A stretch of DNA of 9,973 bases from the NCBI GenBank assembly GCA_030042915.1, contig JASHYS010000087.1:1-9973 (forward strand), given 5' to 3'. The position numbers and the translations under genes were made by a program. The notes below the pieces were generated by a model. The model ran no database searches. It worked only from the letters and a program-made list of their open reading frames with translations, and was not told where the DNA came from. Origin of the DNA: Acidobacteriaceae bacterium. GTDB lineage: Bacteria > Acidobacteriota > Terriglobia > Terriglobales > Acidobacteriaceae. Below, piece after piece: positions 1 through 6,251 of this stretch (positions are counted from its first letter, which is position 1; every line of letters starts with the position of its first letter).

Positions 1-1280
1 ACGACCACCTCTTTTTCGGGCCGGTCGACGCGCACGTCGATGCTGCGGAACTTGCTGTCGAAGATCGACTCGTGGCTCAGATAGCCGAGCGTGTATTGCG
101 TGCGCGCCTCTTCGGCGACCTTGGCGTAGCTTTTCTCGATTCCGTTGACGTTGCCCTCGGAGTACAGATCGCCACCGGTCGCGGCGGTGTATTTGTACAG
201 GATGTTGTCGTACATGGTGAACGGAAGGTGGAAGCGGTCGAGCCACCCCTCGCCCCATCGCGCCGAATCGCCCACGAGCGTGCCATACACGGTGATCTTG
301 TTGGTTTCGAGGTAGCGACGGACTTCCTGCCAGGTGGCCTTGCTTCCGTATTCCTTGCCGTCGGAGACGACGTAGATCATGCGCAGCCGCTCTTTGGGCC
401 GCGTGGAAAGCTCCTTGGCAGCGGCCAGGATGGCGTCGTTCAAGGTATGAATCTCTTTGGGAAGGTTCTGCCATCCCGGGGACTGGGTCGACCGTCCGGG
501 CTGCAGGTTTGGATCAGGGCAGTTTCCGTTCACCGTCAGAGAGCAAGCGGAAAACGGGTCCTGGCCGTTGTCGGGAATCATGGGATCGGTGCCTGTGGCT
601 TCAGCCAACGCGAGCACCGCCGGCAAGCGCTTGCCCTCGGCTCCGGTAAACCCCGTCAGCTCCCGCGCGCCGTTTGTGTAAGTAAACACAGCGGCCTCGT
701 CATAGGGAGTAAGCGCACCCTGGACGGCGGCAAGGGACTGGTTCACCTTGGCCATGATGTTTGAGGGAAGGGTCTGGTCGATGACAAAGGCAATGGAAAG
801 AGCCCTTGGATCGACGCTAAACAGGCTCAGGTGCTGAAGTACGTTGTTCTCATAGACCGTGAAATCGCGCCAGGTGAGGCCCGAGACGAGGTTGCCCTTG
901 CCGTCCTTTACTGTGACCGGAACTTCGACGAAGTTGACCTGAACCACATAGCGTGGCAGCTCACCAATGCCTTGATCAGGGGGTGTGGTCTGCGAATTCC
1001 CTTGCTGCGTGACTGGCGGTTCGTATTGCGGCTGGGGCGGCGGAGTAGGCTGTTCTGGCTGCGCCTGGCCTGCTGCTGAAGAGGAGCTGGACGGCACCGG
1101 CGCCCCGCCGATGCCGGGTGTGATGGGTCCATTGGTGCCCGGAAGAGGGGCGGGCGCTTGCGGAGTGGGGGCGTCGGGCACGGCAGGTTGCTGCGGCTGT
1201 TGCGCCGAAACTGCCAAACCCAGCACCAACCCCAAACCCAGAATCGCTGCCGGCGCGATGGCTCTCGGTCCGACGTTCAC
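1..1280 (-). CDS. Secreted VWFA-related domain protein, C-terminus beyond window
   Basis: Partial gene of about 426 residues in the window, read leftwards off the edge. The GTG start at 1280 is chosen because GGGAGG lies 11 bases upstream and a signal peptide follows directly (hydrophobic core LGLGLVLGLAVSA, cleavage near residue 26). An ATG at 1291 opens only a four-codon frame. Residues ~27-105 are a Pro/Gln-rich linker. The conserved start of the Acidobacteria VWFA-related family follows (VNFVEVPVTVKDGKGNLVSG, ~114-133), then a von Willebrand A-like fold and the family's C-terminal EEARTQYTLGY motif near 390-400. The MIDAS position normally DxSxS reads DQTLP, so canonical metal binding is doubtful; VVSDGKE keeps the later Asp. 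An insertion of roughly 50 residues (~228-275), rich in Asp/Pro/Gly with two Cys, interrupts the domain. Probably an exported protein-interaction protein; its partner is unknown. It is divergent from a paralogue at 1429. Confidence 0.85.
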   Translation of the reverse strand, partial: MNVGPRAIAPAAILGLGLVLGLAVSAQQPQQPAVPDAPTPQAPAPLPGTNGPITPGIGGAPVPSSSSSAAGQAQPEQPTPPPQPQYEPPVTQQGNSQTTPPDQGIGELPRYVVQVNFVEVPVTVKDGKGNLVSGLTWRDFTVYENNVLQHLSLFSVDPRALSIAFVIDQTLPSNIMAKVNQSLAAVQGALTPYDEAAVFTYTNGARELTGFTGAEGKRLPAVLALAEATGTDPMIPDNGQDPFSACSLTVNGNCPDPNLQPGRSTQSPGWQNLPKEIHTLNDAILAAAKELSTRPKERLRMIYVVSDGKEYGSKATWQEVRRYLETNKITVYGTLVGDSARWGEGWLDRFHLPFTMYDNILYKYTAATGGDLYSEGNVNGIEKSYAKVAEEARTQYTLGYLSHESIFDSKFRSIDVRVDRPEKEVV

Positions 1281-1388
1281 AGCCTTTTCATCCTCCCAGG
1301 GCGAACTTGCCCCACCTGCCGCCTGCAAGCGTTGATGAGACAAACGATAGCAGAAAACGCGACTGCACCTGACAGAGTATCAGACGCG

Positions 1389-1400
1389 GCAGGCGCCTGC
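1389..1400. promoter_or_regulatory. Perfect 12-base palindrome between divergent VWFA genes
   Basis: GCAGGCGCCTGC equals its own reverse complement. It lies in the 148-base gap between the divergent starts at 1280 and 1429, 28 bases before the second ATG. It could be an operator for a dimeric regulator or simply a GC-rich chance palindrome. No convincing -35/-10 pair was found in this gap for either gene. Confidence 0.3.
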
Positions 1401-1428
1401 AGGTTGCTCGGCAGCCAGGAAACATTCG

Positions 1429-2532
1429 ATGTATGCTTTCCTGAGAGGTCGCTTTTCCGTCTATATGACCAGGATGGGTTTTAGCGATAAAGTACTTGTT
1501 CTTTTGGTGAGCCTGGCGACGCTTACAACGGCGGGATGGGCTCAGCTTGCGCCTTCGCCCGACGCGCCGCCGGTGAGCAACGCCCCAGCCCCTCCCGATG
1601 AAACTCCAGTTGCCACTTTCAAGCAGACAGTCAACCTGGTTGATCTTTTCTTCACGGTCAAGGACAAAAATGGCAACCTGGTTCCGCATTTGACGCGCGA
1701 TCAGTGCGCGGTTGCGGAAGACAAGGCGCCGCAGACGCTGAAGAGCTTTGTGGCCGAGACCAACCAGCCACTGACGCTGGGCATTCTTCTGGACACTTCA
1801 GGAAGCCAGGAACGGGTGCTGCCGCTCGAGAAGCAGGCGGGCAGCCAATTCCTTGAGGAGGTGCTGCGCTCGAAAGACGAGGCCTTCCTGGTTTCGTTTG
1901 ACGTGAATGTCGACCTGCTGCAGGACTTCACCAACAGCCCGCACACACTGGCGCACGCCATGGATCGGGCCGAGATCAATACTGCCGGCGGCAACGGGTC
2001 AGGCATTCCGGGACTGGGCGGCGGAACAGTTCCCACCGTGGGCGATCCCAAGGGCACGCTGCTGTATGACGCCATTAACCTGGCTTCGAACGAGAAGCTG
2101 AACCGGGAAACCGGGCGCAAGGCGATGATCATTCTGACCGACGGCGAGGATGAAGGCAGCAGAACCAAAATCGGCGAAGCCATTGCCGCGGCCAACAGGA
2201 ATAACGTAATCATCTACGTGATCCTTTGTGCCGACCGCGCCTTTTATGGCGGATACGGCTTCGGATACAGCGGCTACTCGGCCGCCAAGCGGATCTCGGA
2301 CGAGACGGGCGGGCGGCTCATCGACGTGGGCAACAACGGTCAAAAGCTCGAAGCGGCCTTCCAGCAGATTCAGGATGAGTTGCGCACGCAGTACCTGGCG
2401 AGCTATACGCCCAGCAACGCCAAACAGGATGGCGCGTTCCGCAAGATCTCTGTCGATTGCCACGGCGACGGGGGTCAGGACCTGAAGGTGCAAGTGCGCA
2501 AGGGTTATTACGCGCCGTCGCCGGGCAGCTAG
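1429..2532 (+). CDS. Secreted VWFA-related domain protein with intact MIDAS
   Basis: 367 residues, complete. The ATG at 1429 has AGGA 8 bases upstream. Later ATGs at 1465 and 1474 would give a shorter signal peptide but have poorer ribosome-site spacing. Hydrophobic core VLVLLVSLATLTTAG at ~22-36 with likely cleavage after WAQ (~39) indicates export. The family opening VNLVDLFFTVKDKNGNLVPH is at ~68-87. The A domain begins at LGILLDTSGS (D122, S124, S126), with a Thr in GDPKGTLLYD (~205-214) and LTDGED (D238) as the other expected MIDAS positions, so a divalent-metal-dependent ligand site looks intact. A Gly/Tyr-rich loop (GGYGFGYSGY, ~274-283) sits late in the domain. The family C-terminal motif ELRTQYLASYTP is at ~317-328. 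It is a paralogue of the divergent gene ending at 1280. The family is abundant in Acidobacteria and its biological role is not established. Confidence 0.92.
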   Translation: MYAFLRGRFSVYMTRMGFSDKVLVLLVSLATLTTAGWAQLAPSPDAPPVSNAPAPPDETPVATFKQTVNLVDLFFTVKDKNGNLVPHLTRDQCAVAEDKAPQTLKSFVAETNQPLTLGILLDTSGSQERVLPLEKQAGSQFLEEVLRSKDEAFLVSFDVNVDLLQDFTNSPHTLAHAMDRAEINTAGGNGSGIPGLGGGTVPTVGDPKGTLLYDAINLASNEKLNRETGRKAMIILTDGEDEGSRTKIGEAIAAANRNNVIIYVILCADRAFYGGYGFGYSGYSAAKRISDETGGRLIDVGNNGQKLEAAFQQIQDELRTQYLASYTPSNAKQDGAFRKISVDCHGDGGQDLKVQVRKGYYAPSPGS

Positions 2533-2760
2533 GAAGAAACCGTCCCTGCGCTTACTTGCTGATTTTCTGGTTCTTGCACGCTTCGAACCCGGTTCCGCTT
2601 TTATTCCGTTCGCTGGATTAAGCTTCACGATTTCGACGGCTTGTCTTCTAGCCGATGCGCAATGACGGGCGCCTTGAGGCCCTCATGGCACATCATTTGC
2701 TGGGAGTCCGGCATCCGAGCAATTGGGGGGAAAATCGGGCCGTTCGACACTGTCTTGCTT

Positions 2761-2790
2761 GGGGCTGTCTTTCGCGGGGCTGTCTTTCTC
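2761..2790 (+). repeat. Two-copy 15-base tandem repeat
   Basis: GGGGCTGTCTTTCGC is followed directly by GGGGCTGTCTTTCTC, 13 of 15 bases matching. The 15 bases before them (2746-2760) share the CTGTCTT core, suggesting a decayed third copy. It ends 26 bases before the start of the next gene. It may be a replication-slippage product in the leader; no function is claimed. The rest of 2533-2816 shows no gene I can support and no clear terminator. Confidence 0.6.
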
Positions 2791-2816
2791 GGGCCGGAGA
2801 CGAAAGGTGAGAAGCA

Positions 2817-3728
2817 ATGGACGATCTTGGAATGAAGGCCGCAACATTCCTCGCGGTGGCAGTCGTGGCCATTACAAGTATTCCACTGCTAGCGCAGCAG
2901 ACGAAGTCCGGCTCGAATGCAGACGCCTCAGCAGCAGCGTGCGCAAAGGGGGCGGCCGGCTTTGGCGACGAATCTGCCTCGCACGCCTGGGAGATGAGCT
3001 CAATCAATGGCGAGCTTGAGGGAAAGCTGGACTCAAAGACAGCCAAAGTGGACGACCGCGTGGTGCTGAAGACCACGGAGAAGGTGCAAACCTCCGATGG
3101 AACGTTCATTCCGAAGGGATCGCACCTGGTGGGGCACATCACCGAGGTACAGGCTTACGATAGGGACCGCGGAGGAGCGGCGATAGGGATTGCGTTCGAC
3201 CGGGTGGAGTTGAAGGACGGGCAGAGCCTGGGCATTTACACGCTGATTCGCGGGGCAAGAGCAGGTGCAACGCCCATGGCCATGACTTCGATGAGCGCCG
3301 CTGACACGATGGGCGCGCCGATGGGCGGCGGCGAACCCATGGGTGGACAGGCGATGGGTGGCGGCCGCGGCGCTGGATTGCCGGGCGAAGCCGGCGGAGC
3401 GGTAAACGGCACCGGCATGGCCGGCGGCACCGTGGCCAGAACGACTGACGCAACAGGCGACGTGACTGGCGCACCACTGAGCGAGCAGCCTATGCCAATG
3501 GTTAGCTCGAATACAAGCGGGGCAGTGCAACTGGCCGGTCACGGAGACATGGACACGAATCCCAGCGCACATCAGGCTGCTGCGATGCGCGCTCTGCCGC
3601 GCCCTACCGGGATTCCGGGCGTGATGCTCTCAGGGAACAGCACCGCTTCAGGGTTGTTCTCCTGCTCCAGGCAGAACATTCATCTCGAAAGCGGAACGCA
3701 GATGCAACTGGGGATCGTGGCGGACTGA
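2817..3728 (+). CDS. Secreted protein with VirB10/TrbI-like core and Met/Gly-rich insertion
   Basis: 303 residues. The ATG at 2817 has AGGTGAG a few bases upstream; an ATG at 2832 (MKAATFLAVAV) is a possible alternative with a more typical signal-peptide start. Cleavage is likely after LLAQ (~27). Residues ~58-140 (WEMSSINGELEGKLDSKTAK, then FIPKGSHLVGHITEV and IAFDRVELKDGQSLGI) follow the pattern 'durable value, ipkGs.l.G.v, .i.fdr..l.dGq' seen in VirB10/TrbI C-terminal barrels. The last ~25 residues (SGLFSCSRQNIHLESGTQMQ) resemble its closing strands. Between them, ~150-275, lies a low-complexity stretch with repeated MGG/PMG units (Met at 154, 156, 159, 165, 169, 175, 180). Similar secreted proteins are common in Acidobacteria and usually called hypothetical. 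The fold assignment is an inference from motif spacing. No secretion-system neighbours are present, so a conjugation role is unlikely. Confidence 0.8.
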   Translation: MDDLGMKAATFLAVAVVAITSIPLLAQQTKSGSNADASAAACAKGAAGFGDESASHAWEMSSINGELEGKLDSKTAKVDDRVVLKTTEKVQTSDGTFIPKGSHLVGHITEVQAYDRDRGGAAIGIAFDRVELKDGQSLGIYTLIRGARAGATPMAMTSMSAADTMGAPMGGGEPMGGQAMGGGRGAGLPGEAGGAVNGTGMAGGTVARTTDATGDVTGAPLSEQPMPMVSSNTSGAVQLAGHGDMDTNPSAHQAAAMRALPRPTGIPGVMLSGNSTASGLFSCSRQNIHLESGTQMQLGIVAD

Positions 3729-3750
3729 AGAGCAGGTGTCTCTTTTTCAG
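3725..3750 (+). terminator. Possible weak terminator at the end of the secreted-protein gene
   Basis: CTGAAGAG and CTC-TTT-TTCAG can pair around a 7-base loop (CAGGTGT), giving an 8-bp stem with a 3-base bulge and a T-run inside the right arm. It overlaps the stop codon. The stem is AT-rich and interrupted, so efficiency would be low. Confidence 0.25.
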
Positions 3751-3892
3751 ACGCGACGTTACCGAAGTTGCCTCAGTCCGTAATCTGGCGCAAAGAACTA
3801 CTCCTCGCTAGTATCGGCAGCAAGAGAAGAAACTTGAGGCCAGACGCAAAGGATTTTGGGCTTCAGGCATTCCCGAACACGAGGAGCCTCTG

Positions 3893-4144
3893 ATGACCAC
3901 TCGCTGCGCGTATGAGGAAAGCTTCGAGATCAGCCCGCGATTCAGGCAGACGGTTGAAGAGCGGATTACGCGGCTGGAACGGGATGCCGATCACGACGAA
4001 GCGGAGATGGAGCGGCTTGAGGACATCGATCACATCCGAAGGCAGATGCGTCTTGTGGCCACGCAGCGCGCTGAGGCGCTACGGCTCCGTCTGTTTCTGG
4101 ATCGCGCCAGGACGCGCCTGCCGCGGCCGATGATCGCGCGATAG
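3893..4144 (+). CDS. Small charged helical protein of unknown function
   Basis: 83 residues. The start is well supported: GAGGAG lies 6 bases before ATG 3893. I do not recognise a family. The chain is highly charged (many Glu, Asp, Arg) with Leu/Ile/Met at roughly heptad spacing from ~15 to ~75 (for example VEERITRLERD, then EMERLEDIDHIRRQMRLV), suggesting one long helix or a helical hairpin. There is no signal peptide or membrane segment, and only one Cys (residue 5). It lies 164 bases after the preceding gene and 90 before the PhzF gene, on the same strand. The tidy ribosome site and codon use like the neighbours' argue that it is real. A cytoplasmic adaptor or regulator is possible, but nothing in the sequence identifies a partner. 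Confidence 0.65.
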   Translation: MTTRCAYEESFEISPRFRQTVEERITRLERDADHDEAEMERLEDIDHIRRQMRLVATQRAEALRLRLFLDRARTRLPRPMIAR

Positions 4145-4174
4145 CTTGATCCCATCTTTGCGCGACCCGGCCTG

Positions 4175-4206
4175 TTGAAATCGCCGTGCGGTGTCCGTCC
4201 TAAAGT
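4175..4206 (+). promoter_or_regulatory. Possible promoter for the PhzF-family gene
   Basis: TTGAAA (4175-4180) matches a -35 box well, and TAAAGT (4201-4206) is a fair -10, but the 20-base spacer is longer than usual. No better pair was seen in the 90-base gap, and the gene has no strong Shine-Dalgarno, so a short leader starting near 4213 would be plausible. Confidence 0.25.
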
Positions 4207-4234
4207 AGAAGCGTAGGGCCTGGCGATTTTTTCA

Positions 4235-5137
4235 ATGGCTGCGAAGCTCGAATATTTCGTAGTGGATGTGTTTACGGCCACGCCGCTGGCCGGCAATCCG
4301 CTGGCGGTGGTGATGAACACGTGCGCGCTGAAACCGGATCAAATGCAGGCCATAGCGCGCGAGTTCAACCTGTCTGAAACCACATTCGTAGAGCGAAGGC
4401 CGGCGGAAATCGAGCGGGCAGAGGGCGTGCGCCTGCGCATCTTCACTCCGCAGGAGGAGCTGCCGTTTGCCGGGCATCCCACGCTGGGGACGGCGAGCGT
4501 GCTGAGGGCGAATGCGCCGGAGACGGTGCAAGGCAACGCGGTGACCCTGGCGCTGAATGTAGGCCCTGTTGCGGTGCGATTTGCCGAGCACGACGGGTCC
4601 TATGGCGAGATGTTGCAGCCCGAGCCGAAGTTTAGCGACGAGATGGAGCGGGGAGAGGTTGCGCCGCTGCTCGGGTTGAGCAAAGACGACCTGGATCCAG
4701 AGTTGACGCCGCAGGCGGTGTCAACGGGCAACTTCTTTGCGGTTGTCACGTTGCGTTCGGTGGGGGCCCTGGGGCGGCTGAAGGTCGATCACGCAGCCGC
4801 AATGCCGTGGCTGCGCCGGCATGGAGCGCGATGGTTTTACGTTCTGGCGCGTGCAGACGGCCAAAACCCAGGCTCCGCGCCGCAGTGGCGGGCGAGAATG
4901 CAGTTCGAAGTCGGCGAGGATCCGGCGACGGGGTCTGCCGCCGGTTGCGCGATCGCTTATCTGGTTGCGCGCGGCGCCGTGCCATCAGAAGCTCGCGTGC
5001 ACCTCCGGCAGGGCGTCGAAATCGGCCGGCCGAGCGACCTTTTTCTCTCCGCAAAAAAAGAATTGGCAAGGGTCAGGGACGTGCGCGTTGGGGGCAGCAC
5101 CGTTCCCGTGGCAACGGGACAGCTTTTCCAGCCATGA
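4235..5137 (+). CDS. PhzF-family isomerase/epimerase
   Basis: 300 residues, the usual length for the family. PhzF-fold enzymes (two diaminopimelate-epimerase-like halves) catalyse proton-shift isomerisations; PhzF itself acts in phenazine synthesis, but most members have unknown substrates. Visible signatures are the opening VVDVFTATPLAGNPLAVV (~9-26), the catalytic-Glu motif LSETTFV (E48), the ring-binding FAGHPTLG (~78-85, H81), and near the C-terminus GEDPATGSAAG (D229, S234). These correspond to the known E, H, D and S active-site positions, so the enzyme should be active. The start at 4235 fits the family's N-terminus, although only weak ribosome-site matches precede it. No other phenazine genes are nearby, so a phenazine role is not supported. 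A general metabolic or housecleaning isomerase is likelier. It appears to be a single-gene unit. Confidence 0.94.
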   Translation: MAAKLEYFVVDVFTATPLAGNPLAVVMNTCALKPDQMQAIAREFNLSETTFVERRPAEIERAEGVRLRIFTPQEELPFAGHPTLGTASVLRANAPETVQGNAVTLALNVGPVAVRFAEHDGSYGEMLQPEPKFSDEMERGEVAPLLGLSKDDLDPELTPQAVSTGNFFAVVTLRSVGALGRLKVDHAAAMPWLRRHGARWFYVLARADGQNPGSAPQWRARMQFEVGEDPATGSAAGCAIAYLVARGAVPSEARVHLRQGVEIGRPSDLFLSAKKELARVRDVRVGGSTVPVATGQLFQP

Positions 5138-5599
5138 TACACACGCTTTCAACAGATATTCATCTTCGCAAGTGATGTGATGTGTTTGTGCTAGCAAATT
5201 CCCACGTGTTTCACGCGGATTTTCACGACAACCTTCACCTGATTTTCCCTCTTCCCTCAATACACCGCCCGACGTACTCTCCGAAGCGTTACAAACATTT
5301 TTTCCCGGCGCGTTCCTTGTGGGTCCCCGTACGCGCCAAATGCTAACCACCCGACCCTGAGCGAAGGCCAGGCCCGTTGTAAGAGCCGCGTCCGATGTTT
5401 GGCCAGTGGCTGCACTCGAATAGGTGTAGCGCTGGTTTCAAGACATGCGAGCGGGTCGCCAAAACGACGCCTGCTCGCGATCCGCTCGCGGTCACAGAGC
5501 CGATTTGATCGACATGCGCCCTCTTCCAAAACAGGGGAGTGGCGCGTGGTTAGGGCTGAACGGCCGTGAAACTTGAAAGAAGGAGCAATTTTCCTCGCC
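5138..5599. other. 462-base gene-free region with several hairpins
   Basis: No reading frame here has protein-like composition plus a start context. A long minus-strand frame crossing 5257-5793 runs antisense through the receiver gene and is discounted. The region holds a 7-bp inverted repeat (GGCGCGT 5307-5313 with ACGCGCC 5331-5337) and competing hairpins at 5447-5489. It ends in AAGGAG (5580-5585) ahead of the receiver gene. I found no clear sigma70 promoter. It is long for this otherwise compact window and could be a leader or a small RNA gene, but that is speculative. Confidence 0.4.
5447..5489 (+). other. Mutually exclusive hairpins upstream of the pseudo-receiver gene
   Basis: GCGAGCGG (5447-5454) can pair perfectly with CCGCTCGC (5482-5489). 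The same arm, extended to 5458, can instead pair with 5465-5478 as a 9-bp stem with one G-T pair, a 2-base bulge and 3 more pairs around loop CCAAAA. The two structures share the left arm, so only one can form at a time. The architecture recalls attenuators, but there is no adjoining T-run, and the gene start is about 110 bases away. Confidence 0.35.
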
Positions 5600-6025
5600 A
5601 TGCGTCCGAAGAAAGTAATTCTCTGCGTAGAAGAAAACGAACAGGAGCTTTCGGTGCTCCGGTTCCTGCTGACCACCAACGGATACCGGGTGCTTTCGGC
5701 CTCCAACGGCCAGGAAGCGATCGCCATATTCTCATCGGCCCCGCAAATCGATCTCGTCATGGCCAACAGCCGCATGCCACAAATGACCGGCAATCAACTC
5801 GTGGAGCGGTTGAAGCGGATTGCATCGTACGTTCCTATGGTCCTGTTCGATGACGCGCAGCCCGCGAACGGAGAGATTCACGCAGCCGATGCCAGGATCA
5901 CGAGAAGGAACTGCTCCGCCCAAGAGCTCCTGGAGCGGATCAAGATCATGAGTACGCGCAAGCGTGGTCCGCGCAAGGGCGCACAGCGCTTCGCTCAGGA
6001 TTCAGAGCTGGCGGTGGCGTCGTAA
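5600..6025 (+). CDS. Receiver-like (pseudo-receiver) protein without phosphorylation site
   Basis: 141 residues from ATG 5600; AAGGAG lies 14 bases upstream. A TTG at 5573 would add nine residues not seen at receiver N-termini. The CheY-like fold is clear: strand 1 KKVILCV, NGYRVLSASNGQEAIAIF (~27-44), DLVMANSRMPQMTGNQLVER (~51-70), VPMVLF (~78-83), AQELLERI (~107-114). The active-site residues are replaced. The acidic pair is EE (11-12); the phospho-acceptor Asp is Asn56; the switch Thr/Ser position is Asp84; the conserved Lys is Arg102, and the Pro after it is Arg. Phospho-signalling is therefore unlikely, and a constitutive or protein-binding role is inferred. After the domain comes a basic tail (RKRGPRKGAQR, ~120-130). 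There is no output domain and no histidine kinase nearby. Confidence 0.88.
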   Translation: MRPKKVILCVEENEQELSVLRFLLTTNGYRVLSASNGQEAIAIFSSAPQIDLVMANSRMPQMTGNQLVERLKRIASYVPMVLFDDAQPANGEIHAADARITRRNCSAQELLERIKIMSTRKRGPRKGAQRFAQDSELAVAS

Positions 6026-6029
6026 ATGC

Positions 6030-6134
6030 AGGGAACAGGGATTAGGGAACAGGGCTAGAAGGCGTATGAGCCTGCTGAAGCTTTCGGGTTTTCAGACCTG
6101 TTCCCCTGCTCCTTAATCTCTGTTCCCTAATCCC
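6030..6134. repeat. Inverted pair of 7-base repeat arrays flanking a ~43-base core
   Basis: The left arm (6031-6054) is three 7-base units (GGGAACA, GGGATTA, GGGAACA) plus a final GGG. The right arm (6097-6134), read on the minus strand, is GGGATTA, GGGAACA, GAGATTA, AGGAGCA, then GGGGAACAGG. A 15-bp perfect match pairs 6038-6052 with 6120-6134, and 9 bp pair 6045-6053 with 6097-6105. The core holds a small AGGC/GCCT hairpin at 6060-6073. It starts five bases after the receiver gene's stop and ends before the next promoter. It resembles intergenic short tandem repeat or REP-like elements. It may act as a transcript end, but has no T-run. Confidence 0.75.
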
Positions 6135-6161
6135 AACTTTTCAGCCCTCCCCCGTAGCCTC

Positions 6162-6191
6162 TTGACGACCACCGCCTGCTGTGCGCATACT
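6162..6191 (+). promoter_or_regulatory. Likely sigma70-type promoter for the PIN/TRAM gene
   Basis: TTGACG (6162-6167) matches the -35 consensus at 5 of 6 bases. CATACT (6186-6191) matches the -10 at 4 of 6, with an 18-base spacer. Transcription would start near 6198, giving a leader of about 54 bases before ATG 6252. Confidence 0.5.
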
Positions 6192-6251
6192 CGCCTTCGG
6201 TGTCCCCCTGGATCGCGGAGACGAATTTGCCGCCGCTGAAGGCAGGCCCAT

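Noticed and set aside
72..764. Long plus-strand reading frame of 230 codons
   Set aside because: It is antisense to the minus-strand VWFA gene, whose signal peptide, family motifs and ribosome site are clear. The plus-strand product has no recognisable pattern.
908..1132. Apparent frameshift in the N-terminal part of the minus-strand VWFA gene
   Set aside because: On a first reading the proline-rich linker seemed out of frame with the VWFA domain. Recounting the five-G run at 979-983 puts both in one frame, so the gene is intact in the window.
2641..2835. 64-codon frame with a pentapeptide-like GAVFRGAVFLG stretch
   Set aside because: The peptide repeat comes from the 15-base DNA tandem repeat. 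The frame overlaps the next gene's ribosome site and start, and has no protein-like pattern elsewhere.
5103..5120. TCCCGT/ACGGGA stem-loop at the end of the PhzF gene
   Set aside because: It lies inside the coding sequence, is only 6 bp, and has no T-run directly after it, so it is not a credible terminator.
4235..5137. Phenazine biosynthesis cluster
   Set aside because: Only the PhzF-family gene is present. The family is widespread outside phenazine producers and no other phz-like gene is in the window.
5257..5793. 178-codon minus-strand frame
   Set aside because: It begins antisense inside the receiver gene, has no supporting ribosome site and shows no family motifs.
6030..6134. CRISPR array
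   Set aside because: The repeats are 7-base units in inverted arrays with no 25-40 base repeats or unique spacers, and no cas genes are nearby.
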